NCBI GenBank assembly: GCA_963599445.1
Contig: CAVBWZ010000006.1
Coordinates: forward strand, 62,001-126,000
Source of the DNA: UBA9732 sp963599445
GTDB lineage: Bacteria; Spirochaetota; Spirochaetia; Sphaerochaetales; Sphaerochaetaceae
Direction of reading: 5' to 3'
DNA: 64,000 bases
The notes under the pieces were generated by a model. That model made no database searches. It worked only from the letters and a program-made list of their open reading frames with translations, and was not told where the DNA came from. This document shows positions 42,717 through 51,344 of the stretch, one piece after another. Both the position numbers and the translations under genes were made by a program. The stretch's first letter is position 1, and each line of letters begins with the position of its first letter.

Positions 42717-44218
42717 GTTTTGACAATGACAAGTATTTGAGGGAGCAGAACGAGTACATCCTTGAGCGGATGAAGAAGGTGGATGGTAAGCTGTACGTCG
42801 AGTGCGGTGGAAAGCTGCTTTTCGACTACCATGCTGCAAGGGTGCTTCCAGGCTTTGATATAAACGACAAGATGAAGGTGTTCCATTCCTTCAAAGACAA
42901 GCTTGACGTGATAATATGCATCCATGCCGGCGATATAGAGCATCGAAAGATGAGGTCTGACTTTGGAATCTCCTATGATACTGATGTCTTCAAGATGATA
43001 GACGACTTCGCCGCATGGGGCATAAAGGCCAACAAAGTGGTCATAACCCGCTACCATGGTGAAGCCAGCGTGGCTACCTTTGCTGATATGCTCCAGCGCC
43101 GTGGGGTGCTCGTCTATTTCCATAAGGAGATAATGGGCTATCCTGAGAACGTCGACATGGTGGTAAGCGACGAAGGTTATGGTGCAAACCCATACATCCC
43201 AACTGAGAAACCCGTAGTGGTGGTCACAGCCCCCGGCCCTGGAAGCGGAAAGCTTGCAACCTGCCTGTCCCAGATGTACCACGACTTCAAGGCCGGACGT
43301 AAGAGCGGCTATGCCAAATTCGAGTCATTCCCAATCTGGAACCTTCCAATAGACCATCCTGTGAACATAGCCTACGAGGCCGCCACGGCGGACATAGGAG
43401 ACTACAACCAGATAGACCACTTCTACGTTTCGTCCACGGGCGAGATTGCCGTGAACTACAACCGCGACATGGAGGCGTTCCCTCTTCTGAAGAGGATCCT
43501 CAACAAGATCACTGGTGGCTCTTTGGATTACAACTCGCCAACCGATATGGGAGTGAACCGCCTAGGCTTTGGCATCATAGACGATGCCGTTGTGCGGGAA
43601 GCTGCCAATCAGGAGATAATCAGGCGCTACTATCGTGCCGCCTGCGAGTACGCTCAGGGAATTGGAACGAAGGAGACCGTTGGACGCTGCCTTTCCATAA
43701 TGGAGCGCGTGGACCTCAAGTGCGAGGACAGACCTACAGTCCCCGTTGCTATGGCGGCGCTTGAGGACGCGATAGCAAAAGGCAAGGGCAAGGACGGCAT
43801 AACGTGCGCCGCCTCCATACAGCTCAACGATGGACGCTTCGTGACGGGTCACAACTCCTCGTTCATGCATGCTTCCAGCGCTTTGGTCCTCAATTCCCTC
43901 AAGGTGTTGGCTGGCATAGACAAGAGCGTTGAGCTCATTCCCCACCAGGTCGTGGACTCAGTCACCGCCATGAAGAGGGATGTCCTGCGCGGGCGCGGGG
44001 TGAGTCTAAACCTTGATGAGACCTTGATCTGCCTTGCCATGAGCGCTGCCATAAACGAGGATGCCAAGAAGGCTTTGGACGAGCTGCCTCTGCTTCGAGG
44101 GTGCGAATCCCATATGAGCCACATCCCATCTGCGGGAGACTCCTCCGGTTTGAGGAAGCTTGGCATAAACGTGACGAGCGAACCCAAGTTCCCATCCTCA
44201 AATATGCTGAATTTTTAG
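42704..44218 (+). CDS. DUF1846 (UPF0371) family protein
   Basis: A 504-residue protein typical of the DUF1846 family, beginning KIGFDNDKYLREQNEYILERM and containing VVTAPGPGSGKLATCLSQ. Structures of the family resemble sugar- or nucleotide-binding folds, but the activity is not established. It is common in anaerobes and gut bacteria. Operon partner is the DJ-1-like protein. The stop is followed directly by palindrome unit C. Confidence 0.92.
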   Translation: MGKIGFDNDKYLREQNEYILERMKKVDGKLYVECGGKLLFDYHAARVLPGFDINDKMKVFHSFKDKLDVIICIHAGDIEHRKMRSDFGISYDTDVFKMIDDFAAWGIKANKVVITRYHGEASVATFADMLQRRGVLVYFHKEIMGYPENVDMVVSDEGYGANPYIPTEKPVVVVTAPGPGSGKLATCLSQMYHDFKAGRKSGYAKFESFPIWNLPIDHPVNIAYEAATADIGDYNQIDHFYVSSTGEIAVNYNRDMEAFPLLKRILNKITGGSLDYNSPTDMGVNRLGFGIIDDAVVREAANQEIIRRYYRAACEYAQGIGTKETVGRCLSIMERVDLKCEDRPTVPVAMAALEDAIAKGKGKDGITCAASIQLNDGRFVTGHNSSFMHASSALVLNSLKVLAGIDKSVELIPHQVVDSVTAMKRDVLRGRGVSLNLDETLICLAMSAAINEDAKKALDELPLLRGCESHMSHIPSAGDSSGLRKLGINVTSEPKFPSSNMLNF

Positions 44219-44235
44219 GTTGTTTCTTTTGAGAC

Positions 44236-44311
44236 TGTCCAATTTTTTGTAAAAAAACAAAAATTGGACAGAAAAGTGTCCAAAAAGCTTGTGAATTCAA
44301 AAAATTGGACA
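44236..44311. repeat. Paired palindrome unit C, on the promoter of a nuclease-like gene
   Basis: Two 35-base palindromes at 44236-44270 and 44277-44311, 41 bases apart. Arms are TGTCCAA/TTGGACA extended by T-runs and A-runs. The second unit holds a possible -35 in its loop, and the -10 follows its right arm. The nuclease-like ATG lies 12 bases after the unit. The arms are the same as those of unit D at 62565, 18 kb away. Confidence 0.88.
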
Positions 44312-44317
44312 TAGCAT
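44289..44317 (+). promoter_or_regulatory. Putative promoter inside palindrome unit C
   Basis: TTGTGA-N17-TAGCAT, weak boxes; the -10 ends 6 bases before the ATG at 44324 and there is no Shine-Dalgarno. The position of the -35 relative to the palindrome centre is nearly the same as in unit B. Confidence 0.4.
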
Positions 44318-44323
44318 ATTCTT

Positions 44324-45133
44324 ATGCAGAAGATTAGCAACCTTGTGTTGGACATTGAAGAAAGTTCGAGGCGCCTAGAAAAGGCTATAGAGGTCTTGGA
44401 AGCAAGATTGAAAACAGCCGTCGAAGGTTCTCTCTTGGTTCGGCCTAGTGAATCTGGAAATAGATTCTTTCTCAACGCAGGCTCCAAGCATGAGGAGTAT
44501 CTAGGCAAGGACAAGAAGGCAACGATTGCCGCACTTGCCCAGAAACGCTACGACAAGGAGCTTCTTAAATTCTTCAAGCTAAAGAAATCCTCTTTGGACA
44601 AGGCTGTCAAGGATTTGGAGAAGTCTCAGGATTTGGGGGATTTCAAGGCAATGTCCAAGTCCGTGCTTGAAAAACTACCCAAGGAACTCGTAGAACTCAT
44701 AGTTCCCTATGACCCTGATGCTGATTATGTGAAGAAGTGGGTCAACAGCAGCCATGGAGAGAGGGAGTCCTGGACTCGGTTCAAGACAATGGGCGGTGAA
44801 TACGTGAGGTCGAAGAGCGAGGTCATCATAGCTGACCGCCTTCGTGCAGCAGGTATTCCATACTTCTATGAGACTGCCCTGTATGCAGACAAGCACACCC
44901 TTGTATATCCTGATTTCAAGATTCTCAACAGGAGAACATTGCAACAGTACTACTGGGAGCATTTTGGAAAGATGAGCGACAACGACTATTTCTCCATAGC
45001 CCAATGGAAGCTTGAGACCTATGCGAAGCAGGGGCTGTTTCTTGGAAAGAACCTGCTGTTTACATTCGAGTGTGAGGAAAGACCTCTCAGTATTGAATAT
45101 GTAGACATTCTTATAAACGAGTATCTTCTTTGA
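44324..45133 (+). CDS. PD-(D/E)XK nuclease-like protein, paralogue 2
   Basis: A 269-residue paralogue of the protein at 32782. It shares EYLGKDKKATIAALAQKRYD (near residue 58), VRSKSEVIIADRL (Glu166), YPDF (Asp197), YYWEHFGKM (Glu212), GKNLLFTFE and the final NEYL. The N-terminal ~100 residues are coiled coil and diverge more. The putative active-site residues are all kept, so selection for activity is likely. No ribosome-binding site. Role unknown. Confidence 0.8.
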   Translation: MQKISNLVLDIEESSRRLEKAIEVLEARLKTAVEGSLLVRPSESGNRFFLNAGSKHEEYLGKDKKATIAALAQKRYDKELLKFFKLKKSSLDKAVKDLEKSQDLGDFKAMSKSVLEKLPKELVELIVPYDPDADYVKKWVNSSHGERESWTRFKTMGGEYVRSKSEVIIADRLRAAGIPYFYETALYADKHTLVYPDFKILNRRTLQQYYWEHFGKMSDNDYFSIAQWKLETYAKQGLFLGKNLLFTFECEERPLSIEYVDILINEYLL

Positions 45134-45208
45134 TTGCAATAAGTTGTGTATTGCTTGTGCATAACTTCAAGCTACGAGGGCAAAAACAAGAAAAGGAGGG
45201 CTGAAATA

Positions 45209-45218
45209 CCCCCCCCCC
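45209..45218. repeat. Homopolymeric C10 tract in an intergenic region
   Basis: Ten C between the nuclease-like gene and the convergent rubredoxin gene, about 70 bases beyond the rubredoxin stop. It is outside any convincing reading frame. Confidence 0.9.
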
Positions 45219-45289
45219 GGTTACTTCAAATGTACAAATACTTTACCATCAAGCGATTTTCGATTGAAATTCAACTTATGAGAGGCTGT

Positions 45290-45454
45290 CTATTTCTTGC
45301 CAATCTCTCTGAAGTTGTCCTTGCCAGCACCGCACAACGGGCAGGAAAAATCCTCAGGAACCTTGTCCCAGGATGTGTTTGAATCGATACCGGCGAAGGG
45401 GTAGCCCTTTTCTTCGTCGTATTCCCAACCACAGACATTGCAGATGTGTCTCAT
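45290..45454 (-). CDS. Rubredoxin
   Basis: A 54-residue rubredoxin, a one-iron electron carrier. The two iron-binding CXXC knuckles are CNVCG (Cys5, Cys8) and CPLCGAG near residues 39-42, with the usual WEYD..KGYPF and GI...TSWDKVPEDF between them. GGAG precedes the ATG at 45454. In anaerobes rubredoxin feeds oxygen- and superoxide-detoxifying enzymes. It is divergent from the Crp/Fnr-like gene, so joint redox control is possible. Confidence 0.95.
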   Translation of the reverse strand: MRHICNVCGWEYDEEKGYPFAGIDSNTSWDKVPEDFSCPLCGAGKDNFREIGKK

Positions 45455-45637
45455 CCAAAGGTCTCCAAATCATTGAATTCCTACTTTACCCAACCCCATT
45501 GTATAGCTAAAATCCTAAAAGAAGGATGTTGTTATACGAACTTTTTAAACCGGCACGTAGGAATTAGGTGAAATTTTACATTGATTTGACGTTGCTACGC
45601 AATATGATTGATGCGGAAAAATTTGGAGGAGTCCCAA

Positions 45638-46303
45638 ATGGTACAAGGATTGACCAACACTCAGCTGTTCAGCGGAATAGAGGAAGAGCGGATACAGCCC
45701 ATGCTCAAGTGCTTGAAGGCAAGTATCAGGACATACAAGAAAGGAGCCTTGATTTTCCCAGAAGGGTTTCCAATCAAGGAAGTCGGGATTGTGTTGTCTG
45801 GAAGTGTTCTGATGGAGTTCTGCGATGCCTTGGGTACAAACCATATAGTAAGGGACGTTCGAACCGGCGGTTCCTTTGGTGAGGAGTATGCCTGTGGTGC
45901 GAAAAGTCCGCTGCTGCTTACAGTCCGGGCTGGAAAGGATTCCCGCATCATGTTCGTTGAGGCGGCTTCCATTCTAAGGCGGTGCAAGAACGAATGCGAG
46001 TGCCATCAGAAGATGATAGAGAACCTTGTCTTCGTGTCGGTCACCAGAAGTCTCCAGCTTCTCAGAAAGATAATCCATTCAAGTCCCAAGACCATAAGGG
46101 AGCGCCTACTGTCATACTTCTCCGAGCAGATAAAGGTGGCAGGAAGCTACACCTTTGACCTGAAATACAATCGCCAGCAGATAGCCGATTATCTCAATGC
46201 CGATCGTTCTGCGCTCTGCAACGAGCTGTCAAAGATGCAGAAGGAAGGTCTCATAACATACAATAAAAACCACATAACGGTTCATGTAACAAGTGAAATG
46301 TAA
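45638..46303 (+). CDS. Crp/Fnr family transcriptional regulator
   Basis: A 221-residue regulator: cyclic-nucleotide-binding-like beta-barrel (residues about 10-120), long dimer helix, and a C-terminal HTH (YNRQQIADYLNADRSALCNELSKM). Several Cys lie in CKNECECHQ at the end of the barrel, which could sense redox state. The ATG at 45638 has GGAGGAG upstream. It lies between rubredoxin (divergent) and the fimbrial genes (downstream); both are plausible targets. Confidence 0.9.
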   Translation: MVQGLTNTQLFSGIEEERIQPMLKCLKASIRTYKKGALIFPEGFPIKEVGIVLSGSVLMEFCDALGTNHIVRDVRTGGSFGEEYACGAKSPLLLTVRAGKDSRIMFVEAASILRRCKNECECHQKMIENLVFVSVTRSLQLLRKIIHSSPKTIRERLLSYFSEQIKVAGSYTFDLKYNRQQIADYLNADRSALCNELSKMQKEGLITYNKNHITVHVTSEM

Positions 46304-46427
46304 AAGACTTGTAAAATTCAAATTTTTTTGAAATAAAATTTTCATATGTTGTATCTACAACAGAATCCCGTATTCTCAATACTGTATTTTGCCAAAGGAA
46401 TTTTTCAAAAACAGGAGATTTGGGAAT

Positions 46428-46997
46428 ATGAAGAGAGCACTTTTGATCTTTTTTGTTTTGGTTGCCGCTGTAGGCACATGTTTTGCTGCAACTGGTGATG
46501 TTATTCATCTTACCACGAAAATCGCAGAAGTCGTGCCCAGTTTCAAGATGTACAGCGGTGAAACACTTGCCAAGCCTGAGGCTGATAATGTTTCTATTGG
46601 CGTTCCAAACCCATCTGAGCAAAATGTTGAATTGCCAATTTCAATTCATCACGTTGGTTCTTCCGTTGTTGATGGTGTATCTACTGATGTGGATTACATT
46701 AGAAGCGCAGGTACGTACAAGCTCACGATTACGGCTTCTGCATTGGCAATGGCTGGTACCGACCAGACCACAGATGTGCCTACTGTATCTGATTTCGATG
46801 GAAAAACCAAAGTCGACTACTATACCATTTCTAATAACACTGGAACTAATAACGTTGTTGTTTTTACAGTCGATTATGATGGTGAAAAGACTGCTGCAGG
46901 CGAGATTGCTACTTGGAAATATACTTGGACAAAAAAGGAATCTTTGGCTGCTGGTACATACACGGGGACAATAAAGCTTGAGTTTGAGACAACATAA
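46428..46997 (+). CDS. Putative fimbrial major subunit (chaperone-usher type)
   Basis: A 189-residue exported protein. A signal peptide (residues 1-20, ending CFA) precedes a beta-rich mature domain rich in Thr and Val that ends GTYTGTIKLEFETT, much like the final donor-accepting strand of chaperone-usher pilins. AGGAGAT lies before ATG 46428. The following genes are a PapD-like chaperone and an usher. A hairpin after this gene could set high subunit level relative to the assembly proteins. Confidence 0.72.
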   Translation: MKRALLIFFVLVAAVGTCFAATGDVIHLTTKIAEVVPSFKMYSGETLAKPEADNVSIGVPNPSEQNVELPISIHHVGSSVVDGVSTDVDYIRSAGTYKLTITASALAMAGTDQTTDVPTVSDFDGKTKVDYYTISNNTGTNNVVVFTVDYDGEKTAAGEIATWKYTWTKKESLAAGTYTGTIKLEFETT

Positions 46998-47022
46998 GCT
47001 TTTGGTTCAGCAGTTATTCCAA

Positions 47023-47050
47023 GTCACCTGCGGGAGCAGGTGGCTTTTGT
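47023..47050 (+). terminator. Hairpin between subunit and chaperone genes
   Basis: Stem GTCACCTGC/GCAGGTGGC (47023-47031, 47036-47044), four-base loop, TTTTGT tail. Probably a partial terminator that lowers expression of the chaperone and usher. Confidence 0.75.
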
Positions 47051-47084
47051 CGTAAGTATGGGTTTGTTCGTAGATATTAGGTAA

Positions 47085-47834
47085 ATGGCAGTGAAGAAGA
47101 CAATTGCAACAATCATTTTGACGGTGTGTGTCGTCTGCGCGGTGTATGCGTTTCAGTTTTCACCGTTGGAGCAGACGTTTGGAGCCAGTGGGGTGGACAC
47201 GCAGAAGACATACACGATTGTAAACGATTCAGATGAAGACATAGCCGTAAGGATATCGGTCTTGGAGAGGGATATGGACGAGTTTGGCAATGAGGTGCGT
47301 TCTGAGACCTCGTCAAGCGAGTTCCTGCTGACGCCTTCCCAGGTGATTGTGCGTGCGCAGTCGGCGTATGTCGTGCGTGTGCGCTATCGTGGACCAAGCG
47401 TCGTGACAAGCGAGAAGGCCTATCGTCTTGTGGCTGAGCAGATTCCGTATTCAACCGGCTCGTCTCAGGATAGTTCAAGCATGTTCAACTTTCTATATGT
47501 CTATGTCACAAGCCTTTATGTGTCGCCATCGAGGGAGCAGGTCTCCGTTGGTGTGGATAGCGTGACAGCTTGCATGGATGATGAAGGCAACCCCGTCTTG
47601 GACGTGACGATTCGCAACAGCGGCAACGTTCACCAGATCCTTTCTGGTGCCAAACTGACCGTAACGGACGCCACTGGTGCAAGTGTGACGCTTTCAGGTT
47701 CCGAGGCGCTTTCCGGTATAGACTCCATGAACATCCTTGCGAAGAAGACCGTCACCAAGACGATTGCGTGGCCTACAGGCCTTTCCTTCGTAGAGGGTGG
47801 AACCTACAGGGTTTCATTCAGCTACGACAAATAG
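47085..47834 (+). CDS. PapD-like periplasmic fimbrial chaperone
   Basis: A 249-residue protein with a signal peptide (residues 1-23) and two immunoglobulin-like domains. The first holds FSPLEQTFGASGVDTQKTYTIVN and the RAQSAYVVRVRYRG strand, corresponding to the subunit-binding G1 strand of PapD-type chaperones. Members fold pilin subunits by donor-strand complementation and hand them to the usher, encoded next. The alternative (CS1-like) chaperone class seems closer than classical PapD. Confidence 0.8.
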   Translation: MAVKKTIATIILTVCVVCAVYAFQFSPLEQTFGASGVDTQKTYTIVNDSDEDIAVRISVLERDMDEFGNEVRSETSSSEFLLTPSQVIVRAQSAYVVRVRYRGPSVVTSEKAYRLVAEQIPYSTGSSQDSSSMFNFLYVYVTSLYVSPSREQVSVGVDSVTACMDDEGNPVLDVTIRNSGNVHQILSGAKLTVTDATGASVTLSGSEALSGIDSMNILAKKTVTKTIAWPTGLSFVEGGTYRVSFSYDK

Positions 47835-47868
47835 GTGTAGATTCCAGTTTTCTCTTTTTCAATTTGCT

Positions 47869-50778
47869 ATGAGTCGTAGGAAGCTGTTTGGAATTCCATT
47901 TACGATAGTATGTCTCTTTGCCATAGTACTTTGCTGCATTGTGATGTATAGACAGTGCAGCATTGAGGCCGGTTATGGACCAAAGACGTCTTCCTCTGAG
48001 CCAGCTGATTCCTCTTTCGAGCCATCCATTGGATTCGACGAATGCTACGAAGCCATACCTGAGCCCAATGTCGTTGAGCCTTCCCCTGTTGTGGAAGCGG
48101 AGGAGTCTGCTGCCGAACCCGCGCTGACACCTATGCCAATGCCTGCAGCTGAGCTTGTTCCAGCAGGGGAAGTATACGACATGCCTGCAACGGAGATCAT
48201 CGTTGAGCCTGAGCCCGTAGAGTATGTAAGTCGCTATGAAGAAATTGACTGGTCTCAGTTCGTGTTCAGCGACGACGAGTTGGCTCTTCCAGATGGTATC
48301 TATTACACAAGTGTCTATGTCAACGATATATACGAGGGCGCAGTCGAGACGATTCTTAGCGAAGGAATTGCCACGTTCAACAGATTCGGTCTTGTTGGAA
48401 TCCTTGAGCCCCTGCTGTCACAATCAAGTTTTGACGAGTTCTTTGCTTTTGATAATGACTTCTATTCCTTTGACGATATTCTGCCGCATGTAGAGGCTGC
48501 CAGGTTCGATTCCAATGCCCTTGAACTGTATCTTGACTTCTCGGCAAGCCAGATACCGGTAAGAACCATATCCATAAGAGGCAACTCGTCACGTTCAAAG
48601 ATAAGCAGCTACGATGTCATGGGAACCGTTGAGCTAAAACCTGCTGCATTCTCCTTCATAAGCAATGTGAACTTCACCGCAAACGTCCAGCATGACAGAT
48701 CCTTCAACTTTGGTTCATACGGAGCTTCTTTGAGCCTTTCCAACACATTCTCTTTCTTGGGGATAACATTCAACCTGCCTGTCTCCGTTGTGTATGACGG
48801 AAGCTTTGGTGTAAGGACATCGATTGGAAATTTATATGGCTACAAGGATTTCCCTGACAAGTCTCTGAGGTTGTCTTTTGGAGGGGTTGGAGCTACAGGT
48901 TTCAGCAAAGGCCGTCCTTTTGGCATAACGCTTGAGAAGAGCTATTCGTTTGGAACCGACACTGCAATGCTGCATCAGTATTCCCAAATGATAGAGCTTG
49001 ACGAAGACTCTGTGGTCGAGATTCTAATAAACGATAGAACCGTATACAGGAAGGCTTTGAGCTTTGGTATCTACCTTCTCAGGGACTTCGTGTTCTCGCA
49101 AGGGACGAACGACATAGTGGTGAAGATACATCCAATTTCCATGGGAGAGGATGAAAGCCTTGATAGGACTTTGGTGTTCAGTCAGGACTACGATACATCT
49201 CTTCTTGCAAAAGGCGATGATGTATGGAGGCTTGGGCTTGGCGTTCCTTTGGGGGCTGGCGTGTCCGGCATTGGTATGTTCTGGGAGCAGACGATTGGAT
49301 TCTCACATGTCTACACCCAAAGCCATGCGCTTTCAGTAACGAGTCAGAGCATTGACGGAGCTTCAAGCGTCTCTCTCAAGGCAAGCATCTCATCCATAGT
49401 TGCAACGGGTTTTGGAACTACACGGTTCAACTTCGTTGGAAACGTATCCTCTACGGATGGAGGTGTCTCTGATGCAAAGCTTTCCGGAAGCGTTTCACAG
49501 TCGTTCTCAAACGCTGCGTTGAAGCCACTGTCATTGTCATTTGCCTTCTCGATTGGGCATAATGCCTCAAGTTTTGCTATTAATGCAGGATATTCATTCA
49601 AACTCGGAAGTTTAGCCATTGGAACGGGACTGTCACTGTCCTTCTCATCTTCGTTCTCGGCCCGTGGTTCTCTTTCCATGTCTATGCCTCTTGGAGATGG
49701 CTTCAATGTCTCTTTGTCTTCAAGCATGGATACCTCATTTGCAGCGAATGCAACGATAGGGGTCTCTAAATCCATAGGTCAGAGGACCAGCGTGAATGCA
49801 TCGACTTCCATGGGGACGGGGCGCACGGCTTCCGCCAACGTTGGGCTTTCGCATAGTGCCGGACGGTCGAGCTTTGGGTTGAGTCTTGCGGGTTTTTCAC
49901 TGGGCGACCTTTTGAACCATAGCCTTGGTGCGTCGTGGACGTATAGGGGAGACCTTGCGGCCATTTCCATTAGGGAGCAGGCTCGTAGCAGATACAGTAT
50001 GTTCAATACCTCGCTTTCCATCAGCACCGCATTTGCCTTTGCCGATGGTCATCTTGCAATGGCAAGTAGCATAGGTGGACCGTTTCTCATAGTGTCTCCG
50101 CAGTCCAAGGCAACGAACATTGGCGTTGCGGCATCGCAGGCTCTTAACTCCAATTCGCGGGCGCTTTCCAATACCTTTGGAAATTTCCTTTACAGTGGGC
50201 TTTCCTTGTATGTGCCAAACAATGTGTTCGTCTCCATAACGCAGGGGGACCTGCTGGCATCGAATGCATCGTTGTATAGAATGACCCCGTATGCAGTGCA
50301 GGGATTCGTTGCATCCATTTCCTACGAGGCCCTTACAACGGCAACGGGCCTCCTTGTCGTTGATGGGAAACCCTATTCTTCGTATTCGTCGCCAGTGTAC
50401 GAGCTGTCTCTCGATGAATCATCCACTTCAGATGATACAGATGTCGTAATGACTCCAATGGACATTGCCTATGTCTTCACTGACGACACTGGACGCTTTG
50501 TAATGAGTGAGCTTGCACCTGGGCGCTATATGTTCGACCTCAATGTGGAGAATGGGCGCTATGCTGTAGTCTTCGATGTTCCTGAAGTGGAGGATTCAGG
50601 AATGGTTCTGTTGCTGAAGGACCTTGCTTTTGATGGCTTTGTTTCTGAGTTGTCTGCAGCAGTCACTGAAGGCTATCTTCCATCTGATATCGCTGGTGAC
50701 TACGATGGTGTATTGTCCATGGAAGTGGATGGCTTTGTAACTGAAGACCAGTTCTGGGATATGATTTTTGCTCTATAA
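47869..50778 (+). CDS. Outer-membrane usher-like protein
   Basis: A 969-residue usher-like protein. Residues 1-35 contain a hydrophobic export segment, followed by a Pro/Glu/Ala-rich linker to about residue 125. Then come an N-terminal usher-type domain, a long barrel-like region, the typical EDSVVEILINDRTVYRKALSF / GIYLLRDFVFSQGTNDIVVKI segment, and a C-terminal YVFTDDTGRFVMSELAPGRY module. Start ATG 47869 lacks a clear Shine-Dalgarno. The acidic linker is not usual in proteobacterial ushers. It would form the export pore for the fimbria. Confidence 0.78.
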   Translation: MSRRKLFGIPFTIVCLFAIVLCCIVMYRQCSIEAGYGPKTSSSEPADSSFEPSIGFDECYEAIPEPNVVEPSPVVEAEESAAEPALTPMPMPAAELVPAGEVYDMPATEIIVEPEPVEYVSRYEEIDWSQFVFSDDELALPDGIYYTSVYVNDIYEGAVETILSEGIATFNRFGLVGILEPLLSQSSFDEFFAFDNDFYSFDDILPHVEAARFDSNALELYLDFSASQIPVRTISIRGNSSRSKISSYDVMGTVELKPAAFSFISNVNFTANVQHDRSFNFGSYGASLSLSNTFSFLGITFNLPVSVVYDGSFGVRTSIGNLYGYKDFPDKSLRLSFGGVGATGFSKGRPFGITLEKSYSFGTDTAMLHQYSQMIELDEDSVVEILINDRTVYRKALSFGIYLLRDFVFSQGTNDIVVKIHPISMGEDESLDRTLVFSQDYDTSLLAKGDDVWRLGLGVPLGAGVSGIGMFWEQTIGFSHVYTQSHALSVTSQSIDGASSVSLKASISSIVATGFGTTRFNFVGNVSSTDGGVSDAKLSGSVSQSFSNAALKPLSLSFAFSIGHNASSFAINAGYSFKLGSLAIGTGLSLSFSSSFSARGSLSMSMPLGDGFNVSLSSSMDTSFAANATIGVSKSIGQRTSVNASTSMGTGRTASANVGLSHSAGRSSFGLSLAGFSLGDLLNHSLGASWTYRGDLAAISIREQARSRYSMFNTSLSISTAFAFADGHLAMASSIGGPFLIVSPQSKATNIGVAASQALNSNSRALSNTFGNFLYSGLSLYVPNNVFVSITQGDLLASNASLYRMTPYAVQGFVASISYEALTTATGLLVVDGKPYSSYSSPVYELSLDESSTSDDTDVVMTPMDIAYVFTDDTGRFVMSELAPGRYMFDLNVENGRYAVVFDVPEVEDSGMVLLLKDLAFDGFVSELSAAVTEGYLPSDIAGDYDGVLSMEVDGFVTEDQFWDMIFAL

Positions 50779-50795
50779 GTGCTAGTATCACTTGC

Positions 50796-51032
50796 ATGAG
50801 ATACCGCATCATAGCAAATGAAGAGACGGCCAAGGGTTTCTCCCTGTTTGGGGTGGAAGCTGTAGCTGTCTCCAACGAAGAACAGGCTAGGGACGCCTTC
50901 GAAGAGGCCTTGTGCGACCAAACCCTTGGTGCTGTGGTGCTCTCCAAGGAAGTGGGGGAGATGATTGCTGATTCTGTTTCCTCCCATGCCGCATCCTGCC
51001 GTCTTCCGCAGGTGCTGGTACTGGATGTCTAG
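50796..51032 (+). CDS. Stand-alone V-type ATPase subunit F-like protein
   Basis: A 78-residue protein beginning MRYRIIANEETAKGFSLFGVEAVAVS. The GF.L.GVE..VV segment and the later LGAVVLSKEVGEMI match the V/A-type ATP synthase F subunit fold. No other ATPase gene is near. A -10-like TAGTAT ends 7 bases before the ATG, so a leaderless transcript separate from the usher gene is possible. It may belong to an ATPase encoded elsewhere or have another use. Confidence 0.6.
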   Translation: MRYRIIANEETAKGFSLFGVEAVAVSNEEQARDAFEEALCDQTLGAVVLSKEVGEMIADSVSSHAASCRLPQVLVLDV

Positions 51033-51344
51033 CTAATCAAAAAAAACAGTTTGGGCTTAGTGCTTGAGGGACTCTCAGGTGCGCTCAGGTACTCTCTAAA
51101 ACGCTCTACTTCAATCTTGATTCAACTGTCTTCAAGCGTCTCAAGCGTCCTAACCGCCACAAGAGTCTCAACCACCTCAAGCGCCACATAAGCCACAAAA
51201 GCCCTAAACGCTCAGAGTTCTTGGATGTTCGGCTGATGTCTTGGTTTCGATTCTTCAACAAAAAAGTTAGTAAACCTGTAACTATTGTGTTACCCTTTTG
51301 TTAAGGATGTATTGACTTTGTCCAACGACAAAGAGAGGGTTGTT
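51033..51344. other. Intergenic region with degenerate CTCAAGCG-type repeats
   Basis: No convincing gene in 312 bases. From about 51110 to 51215 the sequence is built of imperfect copies of CTCAAGCG and GCCAC words (for example TCAAGCGTC twice at 51132-51150). They precede the phase-variable-looking lipoprotein gene. The ribosome-binding site GAGAGGG of that gene lies at the end. Confidence 0.45.
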
